Assembly: GCA_965262365.1 (NCBI GenBank)
Contig: OZ253541.1
Coordinates: forward strand, 124,001 to 188,000
Reading direction: 5' to 3'
DNA length: 64,000 bases
Source: UBA6522 sp965262365
Lineage (GTDB): Bacteria; Pseudomonadota; Gammaproteobacteria; Steroidobacterales; Rariloculaceae
A program made the position numbers and the translations under genes. Below the pieces are notes generated by a model that saw only the letters and a program-made list of their open reading frames with translations, was not told where the DNA came from and did not search any database. The stretch's first letter is position 1. Each line of letters opens with the position of its first letter. Positions 41,738 to 52,097 of this stretch are shown piece by piece.

Positions 41738-42337
41738 ATGCCCAAACTCGGCATGGAGCCGATCAGAAAAGCGCAGCTTATGGCGGCCGCCTTCGAGTGT
41801 ATTCACGAGTATGGATTCTCGGGCACCACCATCGCCCGGGTCAGCGAGAAGGCGGGCGTTTCCGTCGGCATAACCAGCCACTATTTCGGCAGCAAGGACG
41901 GGCTGCTTGAAGCGACCATGCGCCAGCTCATCAAACAGCTATCCACCCGGGAGGCGCCGGAGGGCATCGATCCCGCCGATGCGAAAGCGCGCATCCTGCA
42001 CATCATCGACAGCAACTTCGCACAGCAGCAGGTGAACCCCAAGGCGATCGTCGTCTGGCTCGCATTCTGGGGGCATGCGATCCACGTGCCGTCCCTGACC
42101 CGGCTGCAGCGGGTCAACAAGGTCCGCCTGCAGTCGAACCTCGCCTGGTGGCTCAGGAAGCTGTTGCCGGTTGCGCGGGCTCGCTTTGTCGCCGAAGGGC
42201 TGGCGGCGCTGATCGACGGGCTCTGGCTGAGGGGGGCGCTGCAGGAGGAGGGCATCGATACCGCGCGTGCCAGGCAACTATGCGTTGACTATCTGGAACT
42301 GCAGTTGAGCAGTGACGAGGCGGCGGATACAACCTGA
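41738..42337 (+). CDS. betI: BetI-type TetR regulator
   Basis: The 199-residue protein starts at MPKLGMEPIRKAQL, a close match to BetI N termini. The TetR helix-turn-helix (about residues 10-55) reads GTTIARVSEKAGVSVGITSHYFGSKDGLLEATM. The C-terminal domain keeps BetI segments KAIVVWLAFWGHAIH, LQSNLAWWLRK and GLAALIDGLWLRGAL. BetI represses choline-to-betaine genes and is released by choline. Here it likely controls the transporters upstream and the receptor/oxidoreductase genes downstream. Confidence 0.85.
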   Translation: MPKLGMEPIRKAQLMAAAFECIHEYGFSGTTIARVSEKAGVSVGITSHYFGSKDGLLEATMRQLIKQLSTREAPEGIDPADAKARILHIIDSNFAQQQVNPKAIVVWLAFWGHAIHVPSLTRLQRVNKVRLQSNLAWWLRKLLPVARARFVAEGLAALIDGLWLRGALQEEGIDTARARQLCVDYLELQLSSDEAADTT

Positions 42338-42559
42338 CCCAGTCGCTACGTGAGGACCGGGCCGCCACTTCCTGTCCCGTCTTTCGTTCCCTTTCGGATT
42401 CCCAATCTCGCCCCAGCAGGGCAGCAGGCGCAGGGTGCAGCCTATGGGCCCTGTATTTGGGCAGTAAACAAATGGGCTCTTTCCCCAAAATTGTTCTGGA
42501 TTTTTTTATCGAATGGGTGTTCAATAAAAAACTCGGCCAGAAGTATGGAGAGTGGATCA

Positions 42560-44914
42560 ATGAAAGCCCCTTCGAAATTGGCGGCATTGTTGACGTACGC
42601 CGCGCTTGTCTGGGCCTTCCCCGGCTGGCTCAATGCACAGATCCTGGAAGAAATCGTCGTCACCGCGCAGAAGAAAGAACAGAGCCTGCAGGATGTCGGC
42701 GTCTCGGTCACGGCCTTCAACGATGCGCAGATCGCAGCACTGGGCTGGGATAACTCGCTGGATGTGGCGGCGCAGACGCCGGGGCTGGTTACCACCAGCA
42801 ATACCGGCGACACGGGGAACATCGCGCTCTTTTCAATCCGCGGCGTAAGCCAGCTTGATTTCGCGGAGGGCCAGGAGGCACCGGTGGCGCTCTACCGGGA
42901 CGAGGCCTATGTCTCGTCCCCCGGCGCATCCGGCATACCCTTCTTCGATGTGGAACGCATCGAGATCCTGCGCGGACCCCAGGGCACTCTGTACGGGCGC
43001 AACGCCACCGGCGGGCTGGTGCATTTCATCAGCAAGCGGCCCACGGAAGAAACGGACGGCTTCATCGAATTGACCGTCGGGGCGTATGAGCAGATCGGGA
43101 TCGTCGGCGCCGTCGGCGGCCCGCTCTCGGACTCGGTGCAGGGCAGGCTGGCGTTCTACAGCAACACCGACGACGGCTATGTCAAGAACGCCATCGGTCC
43201 GAACCTGCGTGCGGACGATACCCAGTCGATCCGTGGCCTCGTCAACTTCGACATGGGCGAGAGCTCGTCGCTGCTCCTGATCGGGCAGCACACCGACATC
43301 GACACCCGGGGCGGCGTATTTCATTCTGCGGCATCGAAAATTCGGGCCGATGGGCGCATCGTTTTCTGCGAACCCGGCGACACGGACTGCGGCGATTTCA
43401 CGGCGGATCAACCGGTCGGAACCAACAGTTTCTTCTACGGAGGCGCGCTCTTCGATGCCGCCGGCGGCCGCGTCGACGATGGCATAGGCGATGAACTCGA
43501 AGGCGCCTATGACCGGACCGATAGCGGTGTTGATCGCGAAACCCTAAACCTTACGGGGATTTTCAGAACGAGTTTGAACGACTCTACCGAGCTGGTGAGC
43601 GTCACCGACTACACGTTGAGCGACAAGGTCTACGCGGAAGAGGACGACAGCACCCGATACAACGTCGTGACCTACGATGCGACCGCAGACATCGAACAGT
43701 TCTCGCAGGAGTTGCGGATCAGCGGCGCCAGCGAGACGATGGAATGGATCGCGGGTGCCTACTACCTTCATATCCAGAACGACTTTTCCGGGGCATTCGC
43801 CTTTCCTTCCGACGGTTATCTGCCCCGCTTCACCGGGGATTCCGAAACCAACACCATTTCGGCGTTCGGTCAGGTCGACTACAACCTGAGCGACAGTCTG
43901 CTCCTGACGGCCGGTTTGCGCTGGACCCGCGATGACAAGGACTTCGTCTATCAGATGGTGGAATGCGATGTCGCCTCGCCCCTGAGTTTCGGCTTCTGCC
44001 CACCGTTCCTGATTACCGACCCGGCGCTTCGGGCCGAAGGCGAGGCGCTCTTGGCCGCGGAACCGTTCGTCTACGATCTCACCGGGTTTCTGGTTGACGG
44101 ATCGCCCCATCCCTTTGAGCGGCAAGACGAGGAATTCTCCGGCAAGGCACAGATCGACTGGCGGGTCACGGAGGATGACCTGGTCTACTTCGGCGTCAGC
44201 CGGGGCGTCAAGGGCGGCGGCTTCAACACGCCCACCGATGGCTTCGACGCCGCGCACATCGATTTCGTGGGGTTCGATCCGGAGATCCTGACGGCCTACG
44301 AACTCGGCGCCAAGACGTCCTGGAGCGACGGCAGGGCGCGCCTGAACGGCAGCGTCTTCTACTACGACTACGACAACTTCCAGGCGTTCTTCTTCGCGGA
44401 CACGACCAGCCGGCTGATCAATTCGAAAGCGGAATTCGTGGGTGGCGAAGCCGAATTGGCCTATTCGCCGGGTGACGGCTGGGACCTTCTGCTCGGTGTC
44501 AGCGTGCTCAACACCACGGTCAACGGCACCTCGCCGGACGGCGGTACCGTGATCGACGACCAGGAGGCGCCGCTGGCGCCGGATTTCAGCGCCAACGGCG
44601 TGCTTCGAAAGGAGTGGAGCCTGGCCAACGGCGGAGCGTTTGCCGCCCAGGCCTCGGTCAACTACGTCGGCAAGCAGTACTTCAATGTCGTCAACGAGGA
44701 AGTGACGGAAGGCGGGAAATATACGCTGCTCGATGCGAAACTGACCTATATCTCCCCCGGAGACAACTGGGACGCGAGCGTCTTCGTCAACAACCTGACC
44801 GACGAGCGGTCGCTGACGTATAGTTACGACATCACCGGTTTCGGCTTCTACACGATTCAGGTATTCGGGCCGCCGCGCTGGATTGGAGCGACCCTGAGGT
44901 ATCGATTCAACTAG
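42560..44914 (+). CDS. TonB-dependent outer-membrane receptor
   Basis: The start at 42560 follows GGAGAG. The 784-residue protein has a signal peptide (LLTYAALVWAFPGWLNAQ) and a TonB-box-like ILEEIVVTAQKKEQ. A plug domain (about residues 40-160, with ILRGPQGTLYGRNATGG) precedes a 22-stranded barrel ending in YRFN. The family takes up siderophores, cofactors or organic substrates with TonB energy. The placement between betI and a BetA-like oxidoreductase suggests an organic substrate of that pathway rather than iron, but this is inference. Confidence 0.9.
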   Translation: MKAPSKLAALLTYAALVWAFPGWLNAQILEEIVVTAQKKEQSLQDVGVSVTAFNDAQIAALGWDNSLDVAAQTPGLVTTSNTGDTGNIALFSIRGVSQLDFAEGQEAPVALYRDEAYVSSPGASGIPFFDVERIEILRGPQGTLYGRNATGGLVHFISKRPTEETDGFIELTVGAYEQIGIVGAVGGPLSDSVQGRLAFYSNTDDGYVKNAIGPNLRADDTQSIRGLVNFDMGESSSLLLIGQHTDIDTRGGVFHSAASKIRADGRIVFCEPGDTDCGDFTADQPVGTNSFFYGGALFDAAGGRVDDGIGDELEGAYDRTDSGVDRETLNLTGIFRTSLNDSTELVSVTDYTLSDKVYAEEDDSTRYNVVTYDATADIEQFSQELRISGASETMEWIAGAYYLHIQNDFSGAFAFPSDGYLPRFTGDSETNTISAFGQVDYNLSDSLLLTAGLRWTRDDKDFVYQMVECDVASPLSFGFCPPFLITDPALRAEGEALLAAEPFVYDLTGFLVDGSPHPFERQDEEFSGKAQIDWRVTEDDLVYFGVSRGVKGGGFNTPTDGFDAAHIDFVGFDPEILTAYELGAKTSWSDGRARLNGSVFYYDYDNFQAFFFADTTSRLINSKAEFVGGEAELAYSPGDGWDLLLGVSVLNTTVNGTSPDGGTVIDDQEAPLAPDFSANGVLRKEWSLANGGAFAAQASVNYVGKQYFNVVNEEVTEGGKYTLLDAKLTYISPGDNWDASVFVNNLTDERSLTYSYDITGFGFYTIQVFGPPRWIGATLRYRFN

Positions 44915-45061
44915 GTGATGAAACCACCTCCGCCCGGTACGGGGACCGGGGCGGCCCGCCGCAACGCTCCCGTGCAGTCTTGCCTGGATCGGCCAGCCAC
45001 CGGCTTGCGGCGGCCCGTCAGGCTTGTACCGAAAGCCGATCCATTGCTTGCAGAGTGACCC

Positions 45062-46750
45062 GTGCAGAAAGACAGCTACGACTACATCATCGTTGGCGCC
45101 GGATCGGCGGGTTGCGTTCTGGCGAACAGGCTTTCGGCCGTTGCCGGGAACCGGGTACTCCTCATCGAGGCCGGCGGTCGCGACAACAGTCTGTTCATTA
45201 GCATGCCGTCGGCTTTTTCCGAGGCGATGAACGTCAAGCGGTTCAACTGGGGCTTCGTCTCCGAGCCGGAGCCGGGCCTGGACGGCCGCCGTCTCGACTG
45301 CCCGCGGGGCAAGGTGCTCGGCGGCTCGTCCTCGATCAACGGCATGGTCTACGTGCGTGGGCACGGTCGCGACTTCGACGAATGGGAGGCGCTCGGCGCG
45401 TCGGGCTGGAACTATGGCAATTGCCTGCCTTACTTCCGCCGCTCGGAGAGCTGGCAGGGCGGCCCGGATACCTGGCGTGGCGGAAACGGCCCGGTGGGCA
45501 CAAGCGGCGGCAACAACGCCAGGCGCAATCCCCTTTACCAGGCGTTCATCGAAGCGGGGGTCCAGGCCGGCTTTCCCCGCACCGATGACAGCAACGGGTA
45601 TCAGCAGGAAGGCTTCGGTCCCTTGCAGATGACCGTCAGGGACGGGGTGCGCGAGTCGGCCGCCCGGGCCTACCTGGCGCCCGTCAGGAGTCGGCGTAAC
45701 CTGACCGTCGTCACGGGCGCCAACGTCGACAAGGTCACGCTCGACGGGGGTACCGCAACAGGGGTGGCCTTTCACCGCGGGAACCGGCGCATTGAAGCCG
45801 TTGCCGCCAGGGAAGTCATCCTGGCGGCCGGCGCCATCGGTTCGCCGGTCCTGCTGCAGCGATCCGGGATCGGGCCGCGGGATGTGCTTGAAAACGCGGG
45901 CGTTGCCGTCGCGCACGAACTGCCGGGTGTGGGGGAAAACCTTGAGGATCACATCGAGGTTTACTGTCAGTACCGGTGCCGGGAGCCGATCACCCTGAAC
46001 GGGTCGCTGCATCCCCTCGGCAAGGCGCTGATCGGATTGCGCTGGCTGCTGTTCAGGGACGGGTTGGGCAGCACCAATCACTTCGAGTCCGGTGCGTTCA
46101 TCCGCTCGGGCCCGGAAAAGGAATGGCCGGATGTCCAGCTTCACTTCCTGCCTGCGGCAATGCGCTACGACGGTACCCAGGCGTTCGACAGCCACGGTTT
46201 CCAGGTCCACCTCGGACCGAACAAGCCGAGGAGCCGGGGCAAGGTCAGCATCGACTCGGCGAGCGTGGATGCGGATCCCCGGATTATCTTCAACTACCTC
46301 ACACACCCCGACGACGTGCGTGTCTGGCGTAGCTGCATCCACCTGATCCGCGAGATCATGCAGCAACCGGCATTGAATCCTTTCCGGGGCGAGGAGATTC
46401 AACCAGGGGCCGGTGTCGCAAAGGACCGCGAGATCGACCGGTGGGTTCGGGATAACGTCGAGAGTGCGTACCATCCCTCCTGCACCTGCAGGATGGGGGA
46501 TGCCGGGGACGAGATGGCCGTGGTGGACGAGCAATGCCGGGTGCGCGGCCTCAAGAGTCTCAGGGTCGTCGATTCATCCGTATTTCCCAGTATCACCAAT
46601 GGGAACCTGAACGCGCCGACAATGATGGTCGCGGAGCGGGTTGCCGACATGATTCTCGGCCGGCCGCTCCTGCGGGCCGATCGGGATATCGAACTCTATC
46701 CGGGTTACGGGCGGGTCGGCGCGGCCAGAGCAGTGGGCCGCCCGGGGTGA
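45062..46750 (+). CDS. betA: GMC oxidoreductase (choline dehydrogenase-like)
   Basis: The 562-residue FAD enzyme starts at GTG. It has the dinucleotide fold YDYIIVGAGSAGCVLANRL, the GMC signature CPRGKVLGGSSSINGMVYVRG region near residues 80-100, and the second signature GAIGSPVLLQRSGIG. The C-terminal YHPSCTCRMG holds the active-site His. It also has VVDSSVFPSITNGNLNAPTM. It is close to BetA, which oxidises choline to betaine aldehyde, but no betB lies here. Other alcohol substrates remain possible, so the symbol is tentative. Confidence 0.8.
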   Translation: MQKDSYDYIIVGAGSAGCVLANRLSAVAGNRVLLIEAGGRDNSLFISMPSAFSEAMNVKRFNWGFVSEPEPGLDGRRLDCPRGKVLGGSSSINGMVYVRGHGRDFDEWEALGASGWNYGNCLPYFRRSESWQGGPDTWRGGNGPVGTSGGNNARRNPLYQAFIEAGVQAGFPRTDDSNGYQQEGFGPLQMTVRDGVRESAARAYLAPVRSRRNLTVVTGANVDKVTLDGGTATGVAFHRGNRRIEAVAAREVILAAGAIGSPVLLQRSGIGPRDVLENAGVAVAHELPGVGENLEDHIEVYCQYRCREPITLNGSLHPLGKALIGLRWLLFRDGLGSTNHFESGAFIRSGPEKEWPDVQLHFLPAAMRYDGTQAFDSHGFQVHLGPNKPRSRGKVSIDSASVDADPRIIFNYLTHPDDVRVWRSCIHLIREIMQQPALNPFRGEEIQPGAGVAKDREIDRWVRDNVESAYHPSCTCRMGDAGDEMAVVDEQCRVRGLKSLRVVDSSVFPSITNGNLNAPTMMVAERVADMILGRPLLRADRDIELYPGYGRVGAARAVGRPG

Positions 46751-46831
46751 CGCGGCGTCCGCGGGCGCCTGCTCACTGATCTCGGTTTCGAGTCGAAGCT
46801 TCGTCGCGAAAGACACAAAGCCTGCGCGCGA

Positions 46832-48721
46832 TCAATACGCCATTGCGTAACAGTCCCGACGCACGTCGGCACCGGCAATTCGGGCGCCGTGGGTAGGATC
46901 GAGCAGCACGACTGTCCCGCACGACGGGATGCCGAGCGGTTGCAGGCGATTCACCACGTGACCCCGATCTTCCAGCGACTGAATGACTTGCGGCGGCAGG
47001 TCGTTTTCGACGTTGAGTTGATTGAAGCCCGTTTCGTGGGGCCAGAACGATGCGTAGAAGTGCAGGGACTGTACCCGTGGCGCCTGAATGGCCTGATGCA
47101 GATTGGGGTACCACTGGGACGGGAATTCGACGATGTTGAGGAACATCTGAAGTATCGTCTGCTCCTGGTTGTCGCCGCCGGGCGTGCCGATGGCGAGGAA
47201 GGGTTCCCCGTCGCGCAGCACGATACTGGGTGTCAGCGTGTAGCGAGGCCGCGAGCGGGGCCGCAATTGCGCGGCGCGGGTTTCGTCCAGCCAGAACTGC
47301 TCGCCGCGGACGCTCATGGCGATGCCGGTATCGCCGAGGATGACCGCGCCGCCGATCCAGCCGCCGCTGGGCGTACTGTCGAATATGTTGCCGTCCTTGT
47401 CGATGACGGCAATATGAGTGGTGTCCTTCATCGTGTCCGTCCGGTCCACCGCGGCAACCTGCAGTCGTTCCGAAGGCGGGTTCGCGGCGTCAGCCACCCA
47501 GTATTGCCAATTCTCGCGGTCATGGGCCTGGTCGAATGGAAAGGGGTCCCCCGCCGCAAAGGTTTCCGAGGCGCGCTCCATGTCGATCAACTGCGCCCGT
47601 TGAGCGGCATATTCCTTTGAGAGCAGCCCTTCTCCGGGGACGTCCACGAAGTCGGTATCGGCGTAATAGGTGTCCCGGTCGGCGTAAGCCAGCTTGAAGG
47701 CTTCAATGATGGTGTGGAGATAGTCGGCGCTGTTGTGGCCCATTCTCCGGAGATCGAAGTTCTCGATAATGTTCAGCGTCTGAAGCAGCATCGGTCCCTG
47801 GCTGTTGAAGGATTGCTTGTAGACCGTATAGCGCTTGTAGGTGGTGCTGACGGGTTCCTCGACTCTGGCATAGAACTCCGCAAAGTCGTCGAGCACAAAG
47901 GGCGTGCCGTGCGCCTGCAGGAATGCCACCATTTCCTCGGCGATATCGCCCTTGTAGAAGCGGTCCCGGGCAGCGGCGATTCCGGCCTCACGGCCATTCG
48001 CGCCTTGCTCGCGTTCGGCCTCGACCAGCCTTTTCAGCGTAGTCGCCAGTGTTGGCAGCCGGATGATTTCTCCCGATGAATACATCGAACCGTCCGGCCG
48101 GGTCCAGTATTCCCGGTTGGCCGGCCAGCGGCTGAGAAAGTCGATTTCCCTGTAGATCGTGCTGACCGTGCGTGACCGCAGCGGAAAGCCGACTTCCGCA
48201 TACTCGATGGCGCGGGCGGCCACTTCCTCGAAACTCATGGTGCCCCAGCGCTCGAGCACCGTCAGCGCACCATGCAGCGCGCCGGGAACGACAGCCGGAT
48301 CGAGTCCGTAGCCGTAGACGTCCCTGCCTCGTTCTCGGTACCAGCCGATGGTCGCGTCGCGCGCTGCCCAACCCTGACCGATGATCGAAGTGACTTCTCC
48401 CTCGCTGCGCGGATACACCAGAATCAGCGATTCTCCGCCGAGGCTGTAAAGGTCCTGTTCAACGACACCGCCCGTCAGCAGCGCCGCGACACCGGCGTCG
48501 AACGCATTACCGCCGTTCTGCAGGATCTCCAGCGCCGCTGCCGTGGTCAGCGGATGGCCGGCAGACACGCCGCCGTTGCGGCCCATCACCGGAGGGCGAA
48601 GATAATTCGGGACCACTGTGATGATTTCCGCCTGTGCCTCCGTATCCACTTCTTGCGGTTCGCAGGCTCCCAGAAGCAACACGCACGCGGCAAGAGCTAA
48701 CTGGCTGATCGATCGGTTCAT
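46832..48721 (-). CDS. ggt: Gamma-glutamyltransferase-like Ntn hydrolase (lipoprotein)
   Basis: The 629-residue protein has a lipoprotein signal with LLLGAC and GGVSAGHPLTTAAALEIL at the start of the large chain. The self-cleaving Thr site is TMKDTTHIAVIDKDGN (nucleophile Thr after D). The glycine-rich STPSGGWIGGAV and GTPGGDNQEQTI segments form the small chain. It cleaves gamma-glutamyl amides such as glutathione, or related acyl bonds, at the cell surface. It converges with the BetA-like gene. A ribosome-binding site lies within the end of the PaaZ remnant region. Confidence 0.85.
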   Translation of the reverse strand: MNRSISQLALAACVLLLGACEPQEVDTEAQAEIITVVPNYLRPPVMGRNGGVSAGHPLTTAAALEILQNGGNAFDAGVAALLTGGVVEQDLYSLGGESLILVYPRSEGEVTSIIGQGWAARDATIGWYRERGRDVYGYGLDPAVVPGALHGALTVLERWGTMSFEEVAARAIEYAEVGFPLRSRTVSTIYREIDFLSRWPANREYWTRPDGSMYSSGEIIRLPTLATTLKRLVEAEREQGANGREAGIAAARDRFYKGDIAEEMVAFLQAHGTPFVLDDFAEFYARVEEPVSTTYKRYTVYKQSFNSQGPMLLQTLNIIENFDLRRMGHNSADYLHTIIEAFKLAYADRDTYYADTDFVDVPGEGLLSKEYAAQRAQLIDMERASETFAAGDPFPFDQAHDRENWQYWVADAANPPSERLQVAAVDRTDTMKDTTHIAVIDKDGNIFDSTPSGGWIGGAVILGDTGIAMSVRGEQFWLDETRAAQLRPRSRPRYTLTPSIVLRDGEPFLAIGTPGGDNQEQTILQMFLNIVEFPSQWYPNLHQAIQAPRVQSLHFYASFWPHETGFNQLNVENDLPPQVIQSLEDRGHVVNRLQPLGIPSCGTVVLLDPTHGARIAGADVRRDCYAMAY

Positions 48722-48735
48722 ATTCGGTCCCTGTA

Positions 48736-49436
48736 TTACTCGGCGCCGGGGAAAAACTTATCCAGCAGCGGCTGATAGCCCTGCACAGCGGTCCGCTGGA
48801 GATAGAACGAGAGCCCACGCAGTCCGCCCAATTCTTCTCCGCCACCAGCCCGCCCCGGCCCGCCGTGTACCATCGCCGGCATTACGGCACCCGGGGCCGG
48901 CGCAAAACCGGCCACCTTCTCTCCGCCAAGAGTGAGCCGGCCGTGATAGGGCGCCAGCGCCAACAACATCTCTCGAGCGAATCGTCGATCGTTGGAGTAT
49001 ACCGAGGATACCAGCGCGCCATCGCCGCGGGCACAGATGGCCGCTGCGTTCTCCACGGATCGATAGTCCATGACCGTCACGGCGGGGCCGAACACTTCGC
49101 GCGCGTGCACCGCGGTCGCGGCATTCACCAGTGGTCCCACCCGCACGGATGCATCGGCCGGATTACCCACGATGAGGTTTCCAAGCTGGTCCTCGAGCGC
49201 CTCGACGCAGTCTTCGCGCCGCTCGGGCGGTACCAGCACGCGCCGCGCTGCGCGAAGGACATGTTCCGCAAGGCCGGTCCGCCGACGTCACGGGCGTAGT
49301 CCAGCGCGGCCTTGAAGTCGATGCCGGCCGTGGATGATTCAGCCAGCGGTTCCTCCGTGGCGGGGTTGAGCAGAACGGCGGGTTCTCCCCGACCCTCGTG
49401 CCAGGCAGCGCTTACATGGCTCTTGAGCTTGATCAC
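48736..49436 (-). pseudogene. paaZ: PaaZ/PaaN-type aldehyde dehydrogenase, internally deleted
   Basis: A GTG at 49436 opens VIKLKSHVSAAWHEGRGEP, and GPALRNMSFAQRG follows. The frame then shifts to the C-terminal part: RREDCVEALEDQLGNLIVG, REVFGPAVTVMDY, VHGGPGRAGGGEELGGLRG and YLQRTAVQGYQ. The nucleotide-binding and catalytic Cys/Glu regions (about 300 residues) are deleted, and a smaller gap lies before REVFGP. The intact enzyme oxidises the semialdehyde of the phenylacetate pathway; this copy is dead. No hydratase domain is present. Confidence 0.85.
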
Positions 49437-49713
49437 TGAACGCTGTCTCCAAAACGAAGCCGCCATTTTACGTTGGCGGCAGGCTTGCGTCTGCAAACTC
49501 GTAGCAGTCCGTGGCGATAGTCCCTCGTCGGTCGAATGCAGCGGGACTTTTGCCACGGGCTGCGAGGGAATCGAGTGAAGATCGAAATTCTTCAACTGCT
49601 AAATAATTCTTAAGCTTCAAATCGTGACGAATCCTTAACCCATGACCGCAGGGTTGTGTGACAACATAAAATGCAATCTTCGCGTGATACCGGACCGCAT
49701 GGAGGTTTGTCCA

Positions 49714-51891
49714 ATGCTGCTTGCACCCTGCAATGGCGCCGCGTATGTGACGGCGATGACGTTTGCGTTTGCCGCACCTCTTTTCGCCCAGGATATGGCT
49801 TCGTCACGGATAAGCAGTGACAAGGTCCTGGCAGTGGCGCGAACCGAGGCGCCGCCGGTCATCGACGGGGTGCTGGACGATGCCGTGTGGGCGAACGCCC
49901 CGTCCATGGACGACATGCATCAATTCGCGCCCGTAGACCACACCGATCCGAGCGAGCGCACCGAAGTCTACATCCTCTACGACAGCGACAATCTCTATAT
50001 CGGCGCGCGGATGTATGACAGCGATCCGGAGCAGATCAGGGCACGACAGATGGTTCAGGGAGGGACCCTGCGGTGGGACGATTCGTTTGGGATCTATCTC
50101 GATCCCTTCAACAACAATCGCACGGGCTACAACTTTCAGGTCAATCCCAACAGCAGCCGCGAGGACGGCATGTTTGAGACGCCTACCCGTCTGAACCGGG
50201 ATTGGGACGGCGTCTGGTTCGCCGAGGCGGCCATCGACGAGAACGGCTGGACCGCCGAACTCGCGATTCCCTTCAAGTCCCTGAACTTCAATCCGGACAA
50301 TCCCGACTGGGGATTCACCATCGAACGCTCCATCGCCCGCCGCCAGGAAGAAATTGCCTGGGTTTCCTTCAACAGGCAGGTCAATCCCGGCACTACCGGA
50401 ACGATCACCGGTCTGTCCGGGCTGCGGCAGGGCAGGGGGCTGGATATCGTACCGACCGTGGTGATGTCCGGTTCCCGCAGCTACATCGAAAGCGCCAGCA
50501 GCTCGTCCGCGGAGCCGGCACTGGACGTCTTCTACAACTTCACGCCTTCGCTGAGCGGTGTGCTTACGCTCAATACGGATTTTTCCTCCACGGAAGTCGA
50601 TGACCGCCAGATCAACCTGTCGCGCTTCTCGCTGTTCTTTCCCGAGAAGCGGGATTTCTTCCTGCAGGACGTGGACATTTTCTCGTTCGGCGGACTGAGG
50701 CGAAACGGAATTCCATTCTTCTCTCGCCGGATCGGCCTGAGCAGAAGGGGCCAGCCCGTGGACCTTGACGTCGGTGCAAAGGTCACCGGGCGGGTCGGGC
50801 GCTGGAACATCGGCGTGCTCGACATCCAGCAGGACGAATTCCAGGGCGTTGACAGCACCAATCTCTTCGTCGGCCGTCTGTCGGCCAACATTTTGGAGGA
50901 GTCGAGCGTCGGCATGATCGTGACCAACGGCGATCCCCGCAGCAATCTCGATAACTCCCTGTTTGGCGTGGATTTTCGGTATCGCAATACCCGACTGCCC
51001 GGTGGACGCACGCTGGACGGCGAAGCGTGGTACCAGCAGTCGGACACGCAAGGCATGATCGGAGATCAGAGCGCGTGGGGTGTCGGCCTGTCGGCGCCCA
51101 ACAACACCGGGCTGCGAGGCCAGGTCTCGATGGAGCATTTCGACGACCAATTCAATCCCGCGCTCGGGTTCGTGAATCGTCGTGGGATCAGGCGTAGCGA
51201 GGCTCAGGTCGGATACACCAGCCGGCCGATCCACCGCTGGATCAGGGAAGTGAGCCACGGTGTCTTCGTGGATACGTATGACAAGCTTTCCGGCGGGCTG
51301 GAAAGCGAGCGCATGTTCGCCGAGTTGGTCGAACTGGAAACCAATTCCGGCGATCAAATAAGCCTTAACTTTAATCGCTGGCGCGAGGTGCTCGTCGAGG
51401 ACTTCGAGGTTGTGGACGGTACGCTGATTCCTGTTGGCGACTATGAGTATGACGGGTTTACTTTCGAAATTTCCGGAGCTTCGGAACGCGTTCTGGCACC
51501 GGGATTCGAATACTTCAGGGGAGAGTTCTTTAACGGCGACCGGGTGGAAATGTCGGCGGAACTGGAGTGGCGACCGAATCGCCGTTTGCTCATGGGCGTG
51601 GAGTATGAGTACAACGACATCCAACTGCCCAGTGGCCAGTTTGTCACCCGGTTGATGGCCATTAATGCGGACGTCGCTTTCAACGTCCGCTGGTCATGGC
51701 TCAACCTTCTCCAGTATGACAACGAGTCGGAATCCGTCGGTATCAACAGCCGACTGCGGTGGAATCCCCGCGCCGGGCAGGACCTGTACATCGTAATCAA
51801 CCACGGCTATTCTGCTGAAGGTTCATTGTCCAGGCTGCGCTCCGAACAATCCCAGTTTGCGGTGAAGTACACTCATACGTTCCGCTTCTAG
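49714..51891 (+). CDS. DUF5916 outer-membrane protein with CBM9-like N terminus
   Basis: The start at 49714 follows GGAGGT by seven bases. The 725-residue protein has a signal peptide ending PLFAQ. A CBM9-like sugar-binding domain (about residues 35-190) has PPVIDGVLDDAVWANAP, DSDNLYIGARMYDSDP, WTAELAIPFKSLNF. The DUF5916 beta-barrel has FFPEKRDFFLQD and a C-terminal aromatic end THTFRF typical of outer-membrane proteins. The function is not established; it is thought to import or bind substrates. A decayed C-terminal copy lies at 27172. Confidence 0.85.
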   Translation: MLLAPCNGAAYVTAMTFAFAAPLFAQDMASSRISSDKVLAVARTEAPPVIDGVLDDAVWANAPSMDDMHQFAPVDHTDPSERTEVYILYDSDNLYIGARMYDSDPEQIRARQMVQGGTLRWDDSFGIYLDPFNNNRTGYNFQVNPNSSREDGMFETPTRLNRDWDGVWFAEAAIDENGWTAELAIPFKSLNFNPDNPDWGFTIERSIARRQEEIAWVSFNRQVNPGTTGTITGLSGLRQGRGLDIVPTVVMSGSRSYIESASSSSAEPALDVFYNFTPSLSGVLTLNTDFSSTEVDDRQINLSRFSLFFPEKRDFFLQDVDIFSFGGLRRNGIPFFSRRIGLSRRGQPVDLDVGAKVTGRVGRWNIGVLDIQQDEFQGVDSTNLFVGRLSANILEESSVGMIVTNGDPRSNLDNSLFGVDFRYRNTRLPGGRTLDGEAWYQQSDTQGMIGDQSAWGVGLSAPNNTGLRGQVSMEHFDDQFNPALGFVNRRGIRRSEAQVGYTSRPIHRWIREVSHGVFVDTYDKLSGGLESERMFAELVELETNSGDQISLNFNRWREVLVEDFEVVDGTLIPVGDYEYDGFTFEISGASERVLAPGFEYFRGEFFNGDRVEMSAELEWRPNRRLLMGVEYEYNDIQLPSGQFVTRLMAINADVAFNVRWSWLNLLQYDNESESVGINSRLRWNPRAGQDLYIVINHGYSAEGSLSRLRSEQSQFAVKYTHTFRF

Positions 51892-52097
51892 TATTGGATC
51901 CCGCGCCCACCAATCGGGATGCAGGCCGTGCGCATTCATCTGCGCTGGCCCGTGGAATATGCACTGGGCGTTGAATTCGTAGCGGCCGTCGCGTTGTAAT
52001 GCGGGTAGGAGCCTGCGCCGAGCGGCCGGACAGTTACCTGATGGCGGCTGACGGGCTCGAGCGTTCGGCCCACACTGAGGTTGCGCGGCGTGTCAGG

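Noticed and set aside
43544..46534. 996-codon minus-strand frame across the TonB receptor and BetA-like genes
   Set aside because: It spans two well-supported plus-strand genes and the gap between them, and shows no domain.
49804..51624. 606-codon minus-strand frame opposite the DUF5916 gene
   Set aside because: It is an antisense shadow of a gene with a strong ribosome-binding site, signal peptide and family motifs.
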